DNA of 64,000 nt, taken from assembly GCF_025567045.1 (NCBI RefSeq), contig NZ_JAOQJK010000007.1:121699-185698 (forward strand), given 5' to 3'. Positions within the stretch are counted from its first letter, which is position 1, and each line of letters begins with the position of its first letter. The translations under genes and the position numbers were made by a program. Below the pieces are notes generated by a model. The model saw only the letters and a program-made list of their open reading frames with translations. It was not told where the DNA came from and did no database searches. Of this stretch, positions 1-10,500 are shown piece after piece. The stretch comes from Barnesiella propionica (GTDB lineage: Bacteria; Bacteroidota; Bacteroidia; Bacteroidales; Barnesiellaceae).

Positions 1-69
1 CGTAAGGAACGGCAGATTGTTGAACGTATCTATGGATATAATAATAATAAGGAACAGGGACAAAAGTAA
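1..69 (+). CDS. C-terminal end of an unidentified protein (partial)
   Basis: The first 22 codons read in frame from base 1 to a TAA at 67-69. The residues are charged and hydrophilic (RKERQIVERIYGYNNNKEQGQK minus its first residues is typical of a soluble tail). The start lies outside the window and the fragment is too short to assign a family. It lies upstream of the antiporter gene on the same strand, with 260 bp of AT-rich sequence between them, so co-transcription is uncertain. Confidence 0.45.
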   Translation, partial: RKERQIVERIYGYNNNKEQGQK

Positions 70-329
70 GATAAAGACATGCAATATGCCGTATATTCCT
101 TTTTTAACATAAATAAAATCAGAAAGAGCAGTTTTCATAATTAAATATTATAAATATCAGATAGATATATATGTGATATGGAATAAGAAACAATTGTCTC
201 TGGCAGTTTGTTTATTTATCCTTATTAACTGTGTACCGTTAAAAAAATATGGCTGGGAAACTAATATAATCTTCTCTTGTTATAACCTCAGATAAAGGTT
301 ATTATAGAATACTTTAATATATTAAATTT

Positions 330-1856
330 ATGGCGAATATTGGAAAAACAGTGAAGTTAGGGGTGTTTACCCTGGCCATCATGAATGTTACGGCAGTAGT
401 TTCATTAAGAGGTCTACCTGCCGAAGCCGAATATGGATTAAGTTCCGCGTTTTATTATCTGTTTGCAGCGATTGTTTTCCTGATACCTACGGCTTTGGTA
501 GCAGCGGAGCTGGCGGCAATGTTTCAGGACAAGCAAGGAGGTGTCTTCCGCTGGGTTGGAGAAGCTTTCGGCAAGAAGCTCGGTTTTTTGGCTATCTGGT
601 TACAATGGATCGAAAGTACGATCTGGTATCCTACCGTATTGACTTTCGGTGCTGTATCTATTGCATTTATAGGAATGGATCATTCGCAGGATATGTTGCT
701 GGCTTCGAATAAATATTATACGCTGGCTGTAGTGCTGGTTATTTACTGGCTTGCTACCTTTATTTCTATGAAAGGCTTGAATTGGGTCGGTAAGGTTGCA
801 AAAGTCGGAGGTATGGTCGGTACGATTATTCCGGCGGCATTACTGGTGATATTGGCTATCGCGTATCTCGCTATGGGGGGGCAGTCGAATATGGATTTTT
901 CAGGTAGTTTCTTTCCCGATTTCACGAAGTTCGATAATCTGGTTCTCGCTTCCAGTATCTTTTTGTTTTATGCCGGTATGGAAATGGGAGGTATCCACGT
1001 GAAAGATATGGAAAATCCTTCCAAGAACTATCCTAAAGCCGTTTTCATAGGTTCGGCTGTGACCGTACTGATTTTTGTGTTGGGAACTTTCTCTCTCGGT
1101 ATTATTATTCCACAAAAGGATATTAATCTAACACAGAGTTTGTTGGAAGGTTTTGACAACTATTTTAATTTTATACGCATGTCGTGGCTTTCTCCTGTTA
1201 TAGCTGTCGCTCTGGCATTTGGAGTATTGGCTGGGGTGCTTACATGGGTCGCCGGTCCGTCAAAAGGTATTTTTGCAGTGGGAAAAGCCGGATACCTTCC
1301 TCCTTTCTTTCAAAAATCCAATAAGATCGGCGTTCAAAAGAACATTCTGTATCTGCAAGGTCTTGCTGTCACTCTTTTAAGTTTGTTATTTGTGGTGATG
1401 CCTTCGGTACAAAGTTTTTATCAGATATTGTCTCAGCTTACCGTACTGTTATATCTAATTATGTACCTGCTCATGTTCTCTGCCGCTATTTATCTGAGAT
1501 ATAATATGAAAAAGGCAAATCGTCCTTTCCGTATCGGAAATAAAGGGAACGGCCTTATCTGGTTCGTTGCAGGATTAGGTTTCTGCGGCTCTTTACTGGC
1601 CTTTGTGCTGAGCTTTATCCCTCCCAGCCAGATAGCTACCGGTAGCAGTACTGTATGGTATTCGGTATTATTTATTGGCTGTATCGTTGTGGTAGCTGCT
1701 CCGTTTATTATATATGCGTCGAGAAAACCCAGCTGGAAAGATCCCGATTCTCAATTCGAACCGTTCCATTGGGAAGTAAATAAAACTACGGCTCAGGCAG
1801 ATGCTTCAGATACTACAGGAACGACGGTAAACAAAACTTCCGGCATAAAATCCTGA
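330..1856 (+). CDS. gadC: APC-family amino acid antiporter, GadC-like (glutamate/GABA exchange)
   Basis: Inner-membrane exchanger of 508 residues with about 12 hydrophobic segments. E. coli GadC has 511 residues, so the length fits. Shared GadC-type features include the FFPDF segment near residue 192, the INLTQ stretch near 264 and the WVAGPSKG stretch near 309, where GadC reads WIVGPSRG. In the known family the protein imports glutamate and exports GABA, so that with glutamate decarboxylase it consumes protons during acid stress. No decarboxylase or glutaminase gene is visible in the window; the partner may lie upstream. The ATG at 330 follows an AT-rich leader, as is usual in this phylum. 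The hydrophilic tail after residue ~470 is rich in Thr and Asp. Substrate is inferred from family resemblance only. Confidence 0.8.
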   Translation: MANIGKTVKLGVFTLAIMNVTAVVSLRGLPAEAEYGLSSAFYYLFAAIVFLIPTALVAAELAAMFQDKQGGVFRWVGEAFGKKLGFLAIWLQWIESTIWYPTVLTFGAVSIAFIGMDHSQDMLLASNKYYTLAVVLVIYWLATFISMKGLNWVGKVAKVGGMVGTIIPAALLVILAIAYLAMGGQSNMDFSGSFFPDFTKFDNLVLASSIFLFYAGMEMGGIHVKDMENPSKNYPKAVFIGSAVTVLIFVLGTFSLGIIIPQKDINLTQSLLEGFDNYFNFIRMSWLSPVIAVALAFGVLAGVLTWVAGPSKGIFAVGKAGYLPPFFQKSNKIGVQKNILYLQGLAVTLLSLLFVVMPSVQSFYQILSQLTVLLYLIMYLLMFSAAIYLRYNMKKANRPFRIGNKGNGLIWFVAGLGFCGSLLAFVLSFIPPSQIATGSSTVWYSVLFIGCIVVVAAPFIIYASRKPSWKDPDSQFEPFHWEVNKTTAQADASDTTGTTVNKTSGIKS

Positions 1857-2094
1857 TGATGACGAACGAGAATAAAGAAGGAGTGTTTCCGCGAGATAAC
1901 CTCTCTTTGCAAAAGTTCCTGATTTTTAAGCCTTATTTTGAGCCAAGAACATTGAAGTAGACATAAAAAACTATGTGAAAGCAGATTTTGACATCTTTAA
2001 TACTGTTGTAAAAATATACATATTTACTGAAGTTAACAGTGCTTGAAATAAAGTTTTTCTGCAATGAAAAGCAGATTTTAAATGAATAGATAAG

Positions 2095-2140
2095 AAAAGC
2101 GTATGTAGTCTGGACTAAAGATACACATACGCTTTTTTTT
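2095..2140 (+). terminator. Rho-independent terminator
   Basis: An inverted repeat (AAAAGCGTATGT paired with ACATACGCTTTT) encloses an 18-nt loop and runs into eight T residues at 2133-2140. The loop itself contains a small AGTC/GACT pairing. It probably ends the gadC transcript. Confidence 0.8.
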
Positions 2141-2327
2141 AATGTTTTCTGGAGATGGGTCGAATTAGAAGATTAATATGCTTATTTGGGAGAATATGCC
2201 GTACAGCTTTCCATATTTCAAAATAAAATATTAATATACAGTTGTTTACTTGTAGTAATTCTCACCGGAGCTAAACATGTTTAAAATAGAATAATCTGCT
2301 GTATTTTACTGTTAATAAATATTAGAT

Positions 2328-2335
2328 TACATTTG
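2328..2335 (+). promoter_or_regulatory. Possible -7 box (TACATTTG) upstream of the hybrid kinase
   Basis: Exact match to the Bacteroidetes -7 consensus TAnnTTTG, 64 bp before the kinase ATG. No good -33 TTG is seen at the usual 19-21 bp distance, so it is weak. Confidence 0.4.
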
Positions 2336-2399
2336 TTTTTTATTAATAATAAGTTTACTATATATATATTTATACGGATATTTTATACTTGTTAATTTT

Positions 2400-5177
2400 A
2401 TGAGACAATACTACATATCTAATATTCTTTCATCTTGGAAAAAATATATAATATTAATTTTTGGATTATGGTTCGGTGTGACAGTTCATGCCCAGTTGGG
2501 GGATACTTCTGGTTTTAAAGACAACTATTTGTTAATTATCAACACTTATTCCTCAAATGCACCATGTAGCAACGCTATAATTAACTCGGTGCAGAAACAA
2601 TTATCGGTTGATAATACGACCGCTGTCTATGTTGAACATCTTAATACGCTGCTAATAGATAGTCAGGAAGAATTCAACAAGGTCAAACAAAATATCTTTG
2701 CTAAATATGCCTCCGGAGCGCCGAAGATTGTATTGCTGATTGGCAATCCGGTATTGATCCTTTTAAAAGATATCCGTGCCCGTTGGGGTGATGTACCTGT
2801 TATAGCAACTGCCGAGATGGACTTTGTATCACCGGATATGACAAGATTACAGACAACGGCGTTACCCGAAGAAAAGCGTATTCTCATATCGGAACTGGCC
2901 GACAAATACAACCTCACATTTCTTCAAAGCAGGTTGTTTCCGCGTGATAATATTGAACTGCTGAAACACATGATTCCGGCTCTTAAGAAAGTGCTGCTGC
3001 TCGGCGACGGTTGTTACGTAAACCAACAGCTTCATTATGATATGAAGCGTATGATGGCAAAGCAATATCCCGATCTGGAATATGAATTCATTTCGGCAGC
3101 CGATATTACTACAGAAGAATTGCTGGCAAGGCTAAATACCATTGATACTGAAACCACAGGCGTTCTTTTTTCTTCCTGGTCCTGTGTCTCTAATGTCGGA
3201 GGGGCGACCATCCTGGAAACCTACTCGTTTCGGGTGATTGCCAATATCCCTATACCGATTTTCGCTTTTAAGCAAGCTGTAATGGAGAACAGCGGCATGG
3301 TCGGAGGCTGTATTTACGATGAACCGGAACTGTTGGCCCGGTTGCAACAAATTTTTACACAAATTCGTTCTGGTGTGCAGCCGCGGGATATTCCGTTTTT
3401 CATTCCCGAAAAACCAGTTCCTACATTCAATTACCCATCCTTGCTACAGCGCAATTTCTCGGTAGAGGATTGTCCTGCCGGCAGCGTATTCCTGGGGCGT
3501 CCGCAGAGTTTCTGGCAGCAGCATAAATATCTGCTGTTGTTTTGTGGAATAGCAGTAGTAATATTATTGGCCGCTTTCTTCATACGTAATTACATTCGTT
3601 CTCTTAAAGCACTCAATAAAGCCCAGCAGGAGCAAGTTGAGACCAGTCATAAGTTGGAGTTGGTTCTCAGCGTATCCGATACCATTCCCTGGCACATGAA
3701 TTTACCTGAAGAAATAATTTATTGGGATGCTGTTCCTCCGTTGAACTTGTACAACACAACGGCAATTCCAGAGATGTGTACAACTGCAATATCCTTAAAG
3801 GAATGTTTGAAAAGAATCCATAAAGAGGATTTAGAGAGAATACAACAGAGATTCCATGATGTTCTAAAGAATAATATCCCCAAATTTCATGAGGAATATA
3901 GAATATTAGGTTCTGATGCTTCCAGTCCTCAGATTGACTGGGTGGAAGTACAAGCGATTGTGGAAGGTCGTTCTGAAAACGGTGAACCGCTGACGATAGT
4001 CGGTTCCCTGCACATTATTACTAAGCGGAAGCAGATGGAACAGGAATTAATTGAGACCAAAGAACAGGCCGAAGAATCGAACCGTCTCAAATCTGTATTT
4101 CTGGCAAATATGAGTCATGAAATACGCACGCCGCTCAATGCCATTGTCGGTTTTTCGAGGTTACTCGCAACGGTGGATAATGAAAGTGAAAAAGAAGAAT
4201 ATATTCAAATCATAGAGAATAATAACGACCTGTTACTTCAGTTAATTAGCGATATACTGGACCTTTCGAAGATTGAAACCGGAACAATGGAATTCGTTGA
4301 GGCACCGGTGGACGTTAACGAAATGCTGGAGGAAATTACTCATGCAATGACATTGAGGGCCGAACCTAAAGGAGTAGAAGTACGATTCAAAGACTGCTTA
4401 CCCGAGTGTTGTATTCTCTCCGATCGTAACCGCCTGCATCAGGTGATGACTAATCTGATGACCAATGCACTCAAATTTACCGATAGTGGCACGATTACAA
4501 TCGGCTATACATTGCAACCCGGTAATATGCTCAGGTTCTACGTTTCCGATACCGGATGTGGTATTCCTAAAGATAAACAGAAAGATATTTTCACCCGATT
4601 TATCAAACTTAACCGTTTTGTACAGGGTACGGGACTGGGGTTACCTATCTGCCAGACTATTGTAGAGCGGATGGGAGGAGAGATTAGCGTAGAGTCGGAA
4701 GTGGGCAACGGAGCAACTTTTTGGTTTACTGTTCCGAACCGGCAAGAGGAGAAAAAGATCAGAAAGTCAATTCTTGAGCATGAACGCGTTCATATACACA
4801 AAAAAGATATCACAATTCTCATTGCAGAAGACAATCCCAGTAATTTCAAGTTTATGAACGCCATTCTAAAAAAGGAATATAATATCCTGCATGCTTGGGA
4901 CGGACAAGAGGCTGTCGAACTTTATAAAGAACATAAGCCTAATCTTATTTTAATGGATATCAATATGCCCATTCTGGATGGATATGGTGCTAAGGGCAGC
5001 ATTCGCAACTTTTCACCTGACGTCCCCATAATTGCCGTAACAGCATATGCTTTTGCTTCGGATGAACAAGAAATCTTAAAGTCCGGATTCGATGGATATA
5101 TAGCCAAACCGATTAATCCTGATCTGCTGTACAAAAAAATTGAAGAGATGCTCGCTGTGAGGCTTCAGATATCCTAA
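2400..5177 (+). CDS. Hybrid sensor histidine kinase with periplasmic binding-like domain and receiver
   Basis: 925-residue membrane sensor. Order: N-terminal signal/anchor (to ~32), a periplasmic region of ~340 residues resembling type I ABC substrate-binding folds, a transmembrane helix at about 376-397, a PAS-like region (~425-535), a HisKA domain with phospho-accepting His573 in NMSHEIRTPLN, a HATPase with DTGCGIP and GTGLGLP glycine boxes, and a C-terminal receiver with phospho-accepting Asp853 in LILMDINMP. There is no DNA-binding output domain, so it is not a classical hybrid two-component (HTCS) regulator; the phosphate must pass to another protein. The next gene is a related kinase without a receiver and then a TonB-dependent receptor, which suggests linked sensing and uptake. 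Ligand and target genes are unknown. Confidence 0.85.
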   Translation: MRQYYISNILSSWKKYIILIFGLWFGVTVHAQLGDTSGFKDNYLLIINTYSSNAPCSNAIINSVQKQLSVDNTTAVYVEHLNTLLIDSQEEFNKVKQNIFAKYASGAPKIVLLIGNPVLILLKDIRARWGDVPVIATAEMDFVSPDMTRLQTTALPEEKRILISELADKYNLTFLQSRLFPRDNIELLKHMIPALKKVLLLGDGCYVNQQLHYDMKRMMAKQYPDLEYEFISAADITTEELLARLNTIDTETTGVLFSSWSCVSNVGGATILETYSFRVIANIPIPIFAFKQAVMENSGMVGGCIYDEPELLARLQQIFTQIRSGVQPRDIPFFIPEKPVPTFNYPSLLQRNFSVEDCPAGSVFLGRPQSFWQQHKYLLLFCGIAVVILLAAFFIRNYIRSLKALNKAQQEQVETSHKLELVLSVSDTIPWHMNLPEEIIYWDAVPPLNLYNTTAIPEMCTTAISLKECLKRIHKEDLERIQQRFHDVLKNNIPKFHEEYRILGSDASSPQIDWVEVQAIVEGRSENGEPLTIVGSLHIITKRKQMEQELIETKEQAEESNRLKSVFLANMSHEIRTPLNAIVGFSRLLATVDNESEKEEYIQIIENNNDLLLQLISDILDLSKIETGTMEFVEAPVDVNEMLEEITHAMTLRAEPKGVEVRFKDCLPECCILSDRNRLHQVMTNLMTNALKFTDSGTITIGYTLQPGNMLRFYVSDTGCGIPKDKQKDIFTRFIKLNRFVQGTGLGLPICQTIVERMGGEISVESEVGNGATFWFTVPNRQEEKKIRKSILEHERVHIHKKDITILIAEDNPSNFKFMNAILKKEYNILHAWDGQEAVELYKEHKPNLILMDINMPILDGYGAKGSIRNFSPDVPIIAVTAYAFASDEQEILKSGFDGYIAKPINPDLLYKKIEEMLAVRLQIS

Positions 5178-5314
5178 CGGATAGTTTCCTTTTTATGAAA
5201 TTTGGTGGAATTATTTCATCTAAACACGAATGTCCTTTACTAAGCTGAAACGGACGAATAACTTAAAATATGTATTTTACTAAAAGAAATATAAATATAA
5301 AGAACATACTGCGA

Positions 5315-7570
5315 ATGAAAATATTAATTCGCACATTTGTTTTATTGTCCTGTTTTCTGGGGTCAACACTATATACTTGTGCAGCCCGTCGCTATAAAAT
5401 AGCCATTATACATTCTTATGAGAAAAATTATTATGATGCCGACCGATACCGTCATATTCTGGAAAAAGAACTGAAAACCAATGGAGTGTCATTCGAAATG
5501 AAGGAACTGTTCATGAATAGCGACGAACTGCTTTACCATGATGAAATGGCACGTGCCTCCTTTTTTATCGATGAATTGGACAAATGGGGAGTTGACGCTA
5601 TTGGCATATTCAACAATCAGGCAACCTATTCCCTGTTGAAGTGCGGGAATCCCAGACTTCGCCATATACCAGTCGTATTCAGCGGCGTATATCATCCTGA
5701 TATAGAATTGATTCGTGAATATCCTAACGTCACCGGTTACGTCGATATACCCGATTATACCAGTACCATACGTATGATAGAACATATTATGGGAAAATCG
5801 CGCATCGTAGTAATGAGCGGCAGCGGTATGATTGACAGCCAGATGTGGGCTAATATGGAGGAACAATGTCATAATGCGAAGATAGAAACTTTTGAAGGAG
5901 ACATATTGCAACATATTTTTGCCCATCGTGTCATCAAAGATGCTTACAAAGAAAAGAAAGAGTCATTCTATAATGAAAAAATAGATACAACGATTGTAAT
6001 GCGCCTAATGAGCGAGACGATGCCTCTCCGTACAATTCAGCAGGTGGCACGCGGTTCCGAAACCTTTCTGATGTTAACTTCGCGTACCTATAATTCTCAG
6101 AATGCGCCGGACTTCTTCTCAAACCCTTCTTTTGCTGTTATTAATGAAGGATTTGGAACTAATAATAAAATGCTGGGCGGTTATTTCACTACCCTTGAAA
6201 CCCAGTTGAAAGATATGGCAAAGGGTATCAGTCTGCGCCTACAAGGTAAAATGCCCGAGCAACAGATAACTCAAAGCCGGAAGCAATACGTACTGAACTG
6301 GAACGTAATGCGACGTTACAATATTTCTGACCGGAATTTACTTCCCGAATACCAGGTGATGTACGTTCCTTTCTCGGTACGTTACTGGTATTACATACTC
6401 ACAGGTATCATTCTGGGAGGAGTGTTCATAGTTTTGGTTATTGTTTTTTTGACGTATGGTCTCATACGTGAGCGTAAACGGAAGAAAGAAGCTTTGCGCA
6501 ACCTGCTTTATGAACATAAGACACTCAAATTATCCATAGAAGGAGGTACGACATTTGCCTGGCGAAAGGTGAAAGGCAATCTTAGTTTTGATTCTCATTT
6601 TTATGAACTGATAGCCTATCCGCATACATTTATCACTCTGGAGCAGATTCTCACCTTCATCCATCCCGATGATCAAGAACGTTTTCGCGCCGGTTTCCTG
6701 CAAGACCATAAGGACTCTAACTATAAAGAAGAATATCGTTGTAAATTCAGCGGAGAATACGAATGGTGGGAATTCCGTTATAGCTATATCAACAATGGCG
6801 ATAACTCTTTTGTAGTGACTGGTTTGTTGCAAAACATACAGGAGATAAAAGATCGCGAAGCTGAATTGATACAAGCCCGTCTCCTGGCCGAACGTGCTGA
6901 GTTGAAACAATCCTTCCTCAACAACATGAGTCATGAAATACGCACGCCGCTGAATGCCATTGTCGGTTTTTCGAACATATTAATCAAGGATCCTAATCTG
7001 ACAGATGAAGAGAAGCAGGAATTTGTAGATATCATTAACCTTAATAATGACCTCCTGCTTAATCTGATAAACGATATTTTGGAAATGTCGCGAATTGATT
7101 CGGGGGCCGTCTCTTTTGTCCTAACTGACACGGATGTACGTACAGTAGTCTCCGTTTGCTATCAGACTTTCAGTGTGCAAGTAAAACCTTCGTTGAAATT
7201 TCTCCGGGACTTTCCGGAAGAAGATGTTACTATTTGTGTAGATACGATGCGCCTGCAGCAAGTCATCACGAACTTTCTGACCAATGCCAACAAATTTACT
7301 TCAACAGGCTATATAAAGCTCGGCTACCGTTACTTCCCCGACAAGAATGTGGTACATATCTTCGTGGAAGATTCCGGGATAGGCATGCCTCCAGATGAGC
7401 TGAAAATGATTTTCTCCCGTTTCTATAAGCATAACGAGTTTGCCCAAGGTACCGGTCTGGGGCTCTCCATCTGTCGAGGCATTATAGACCGGATGAACGG
7501 GGAAATAGAAGTCGAGTCAGAAGAAGGCAAAGGAAGCTGTTTCACGATCGTGCTTCCGGTTGTATCATAA
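5315..7570 (+). CDS. Sensor histidine kinase with periplasmic binding-like domain
   Basis: The frame opens at an ATG at 5270, but the ATG at 5315 begins a proper signal peptide (MKILIRTFVLLSCFLGSTLY), so I prefer it (751 residues). A periplasmic region resembling substrate-binding proteins is followed by a transmembrane helix (~345-370), a PAS-like region, HisKA with His540 in NNMSHEIRTPLN, and HATPase_c with EDSGIGMP and GTGLGLS motifs. It ends after the HATPase, with no receiver. It is a paralogue of the preceding hybrid kinase: about 50 nt around the H-box are almost identical between the two genes. It lacks a cognate response regulator in the window and may signal through the neighbour's receiver (inference). 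The TonB receptor starts 24 bp after its stop. Confidence 0.85.
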   Translation: MKILIRTFVLLSCFLGSTLYTCAARRYKIAIIHSYEKNYYDADRYRHILEKELKTNGVSFEMKELFMNSDELLYHDEMARASFFIDELDKWGVDAIGIFNNQATYSLLKCGNPRLRHIPVVFSGVYHPDIELIREYPNVTGYVDIPDYTSTIRMIEHIMGKSRIVVMSGSGMIDSQMWANMEEQCHNAKIETFEGDILQHIFAHRVIKDAYKEKKESFYNEKIDTTIVMRLMSETMPLRTIQQVARGSETFLMLTSRTYNSQNAPDFFSNPSFAVINEGFGTNNKMLGGYFTTLETQLKDMAKGISLRLQGKMPEQQITQSRKQYVLNWNVMRRYNISDRNLLPEYQVMYVPFSVRYWYYILTGIILGGVFIVLVIVFLTYGLIRERKRKKEALRNLLYEHKTLKLSIEGGTTFAWRKVKGNLSFDSHFYELIAYPHTFITLEQILTFIHPDDQERFRAGFLQDHKDSNYKEEYRCKFSGEYEWWEFRYSYINNGDNSFVVTGLLQNIQEIKDREAELIQARLLAERAELKQSFLNNMSHEIRTPLNAIVGFSNILIKDPNLTDEEKQEFVDIINLNNDLLLNLINDILEMSRIDSGAVSFVLTDTDVRTVVSVCYQTFSVQVKPSLKFLRDFPEEDVTICVDTMRLQQVITNFLTNANKFTSTGYIKLGYRYFPDKNVVHIFVEDSGIGMPPDELKMIFSRFYKHNEFAQGTGLGLSICRGIIDRMNGEIEVESEEGKGSCFTIVLPVVS

Positions 7571-7594
7571 TATTTTGATACAAAAAATCAAACT

Positions 7595-10500
7595 ATGAAA
7601 ACGTATATACGAAAACTGTTTATTACAGTAGTGCTTTTGACTTCCGTTATTGGACTGAATGCGCAAGTCACCACCGCTACTATAAGAGGCAGAGTAACTG
7701 ATGTCAATAGAGAACCTGTCACAGGGGCCAATGTCTTAGCTGTTCACGAACCATCAGGTACTCAATACAGTGCAACGACTAATGCTGAAGGGCTATATAC
7801 CATTCAAGGAATGCGTTCGGGAGGGCCCTATAAAGTCGTCGTTTCATTCATTGGTATGAATTCTGATGAAACCAAAGGCGTTACCCTTCAATTGGGTGAG
7901 GCTTTCAGGCACGACGTAGAATTAATGGAATCGGCCGAACTGCTTGATGAAATCATTGTTACCGGGAAAGCCGGTATCGATGCTACCAAGACCGGAGCAG
8001 CAATGAATGTTACTTCCGTCGAAATCAACCGCATGCCGTCCATTACTCATGGCATTGCGGATGTAATCCGTATGAATCCGCAGGTACGGGTCGCAAACGA
8101 CGGCGCTATGTATTTCCTTGGTATGAACAATCGTTATAATAGTTTTCAGGTTGACGGTGTCATGAATAATGATGTATACGGGCTGGCTGCCAATGGCTCT
8201 AATGGCGGGCAGGCCGGCACACAACCGGTATCGATGGAAACTGTCGAACAGATCCAGATAAACGTTACTCCGTTTGATATCCGGCAATCAGGCTTTACCG
8301 GTGGTTCAATTAACGCTATTACCAAATCCGGTACTAATGAGTTCCACGGTACAATCTACGGCTTCGGTAACAATAAGTGTCTTATAGGTCGCAAATACCG
8401 CATGATGAACGGAAAAATCAGCGAAAAGTATCCGGCTCAACATGAATACCAAGCCGGAGTAACACTGGGTGGCCCGATCGTCAAAAACAAATTATTTTTC
8501 TTTGCTAATTATGAGAAAGCCCACAAGACTTTCCATAACCCTTATGCTATCGGTAATTCAGCCTCCCGAATCGATGCGACGACAGCTACCGCCATTCTTC
8601 AAAAATTGCAGGAAATGGCTACAGAACAAGGAATAACTTACAGCGGAAGTCTGGGTGATGCAGACGTTTATACGAAATCGGATAAAGCAGGCTTCAAATT
8701 AGATTGGAATATGAACGACAAGCACAAGGCTTCATTCCGTTGGAGTCTTGTTTCAGCCAGGCAAGTCAGCAGTGCCAGTTCGGCAACTTACCTCAACTCT
8801 TCCGATTACAGTTACGACTTTATATCCGAGACCAACTCGTTTGTAGGAGAGTTACAGAGCCGTTTATCCGATAACTTGAATAATGAAATGCGTGCCTCTT
8901 ACGTGCGGGTACGCGACAAACGCCAACCGGGTGCTCCCTTTCCTATGATTCAGGTCAGCAACGTGGGCGATGGAACATTGAACCTCGGCAACGACCGTTC
9001 TTCTATGGCAAATTCACTGAATGAAGACATTTGGTCGTTTACTGACAATCTCACGTGGTACATCGGCAGGCATACATTTATCCTCGGCACACACAATGAA
9101 TTTTATAAGTTCTCCAATTTATTCATTCAGGATGCTTATGGCTCCTACTTTTTCGGCAGTCCGGATGACTTCTATGCCGGCAACATCAAGCAATACCGCT
9201 TTGCAGAAGCCAATGTAGCAATAACGGGTAATCCTCGCTGGGCAGCGGCTTTTAGTGCCGGTATGCTGGGGTTCTATGCACAGGATAATTACAGTGCAAC
9301 GGATAATCTGGATTTGACCTTGGGAGTACGCATGGATATTCCTCTTTTCTTCGATACCCCGGTTGAGAATGCCCCATTCAATGAATTCATGGCATCCAAA
9401 GGGTGGGAATATAAAACGAACTCCAGGTTGGGCAGCACTCCCTTGTTCTCTCCCCGTTTCGGTTTTCGATGGAACATGAATGATACCCGCAGGTACATAC
9501 TACGAGGTGGTGTAGGCATCTTCACCGGACGTATTCCTTTTGTGTGGTTAAGCAACAATTTCTCCAATACCGGCATTCAGCTTTCAGCTTACAGCGTCAG
9601 TGCAGATTCCAATAATCCGGATGCTACCAAAGATTTGTCTGTTATCCTTGACCCGACAAAACAATCTCAAAATGCAGACAAGCTGACGGCCAGTGGCTCC
9701 CAGACAATCAATGTTTTCGATAAAGATTTTAAATTCCCTCAGAGCCTGCGTGCCAATCTCGCTGTCGATTTTGAACTGGGTGGCATAGTGTGGACGGCAG
9801 AAGCCATCTATTCGAAGATACTGAATGATATCGCCTATCAGAATCTGGCAGTAGATTTGACGGGAAAGACCTTAGGAGAAACAACTCCCGGTCTGGGTTT
9901 TGACCAGCGTCCGATGCTGAGCAAGATTGCCGGAGCAGAAACTTATAGCGGTATCTACGCCCTTTCCAATACCAGCAGAGGATACACATACAATTTGTCA
10001 TTGACAGGAAAAAGGAGTTTTGATTTCGGTCTGGACATCATGGCATCTTATACTTATATGAAATCCAAGGCGCATAACAACGGAACTTCATCCGTTGCCC
10101 AATCCAACTGGCAATATAACTATACTTTCGGGAACCCGAACTCGGATGAACTGGCTAATTCTTCATTCAATATACCTCATAGCATCCGTGCGTCTGCATT
10201 CTATACCAAGAAATGGAAAGCAAATCAAGCTACAACCGTCGGCTTAATATACAACGGCAGCAGCGGTATATCCTATTGTGTTTGCTATAACGGCGATTTG
10301 AATGGCGATACCGGGTACAACGACCTGATATATATTCCTACAGATGCAGATGCAGATCAAATGAACTTTACCGCAACTTCGTCCTACACTTCAGAGCAAC
10401 AAAGAGAAAATTTCAAAGCTTGGCTTGCAAATGACGATTATATGAAAAAACATCGCGGCGAGTACTTCAAGCGTAACGTAGACAATGAAAAGTTCGAACA

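Larger units (their letters stand above)
1857..2399. other. Intergenic region between gadC and the hybrid kinase
   Basis: AT-rich stretch with no convincing long gene. A 33-codon frame (1859-1960, plus strand) starts 2 nt after the gadC stop (MTNENKEGVF...). It has no recognisable domain, so I do not call it a gene. A strong hairpin terminator lies at 2095-2140 and a possible -7 promoter box at 2328-2335. Confidence 0.5.

Noticed and set aside
1859..1960. Small 33-codon gene after gadC
   Set aside because: No domain, no conserved signature and no promoter; it could arise by chance.
2400..5177. Hybrid kinase considered as an HTCS polysaccharide regulator
   Set aside because: There is no AraC-type DNA-binding domain after the receiver and no beta-propeller sensor.
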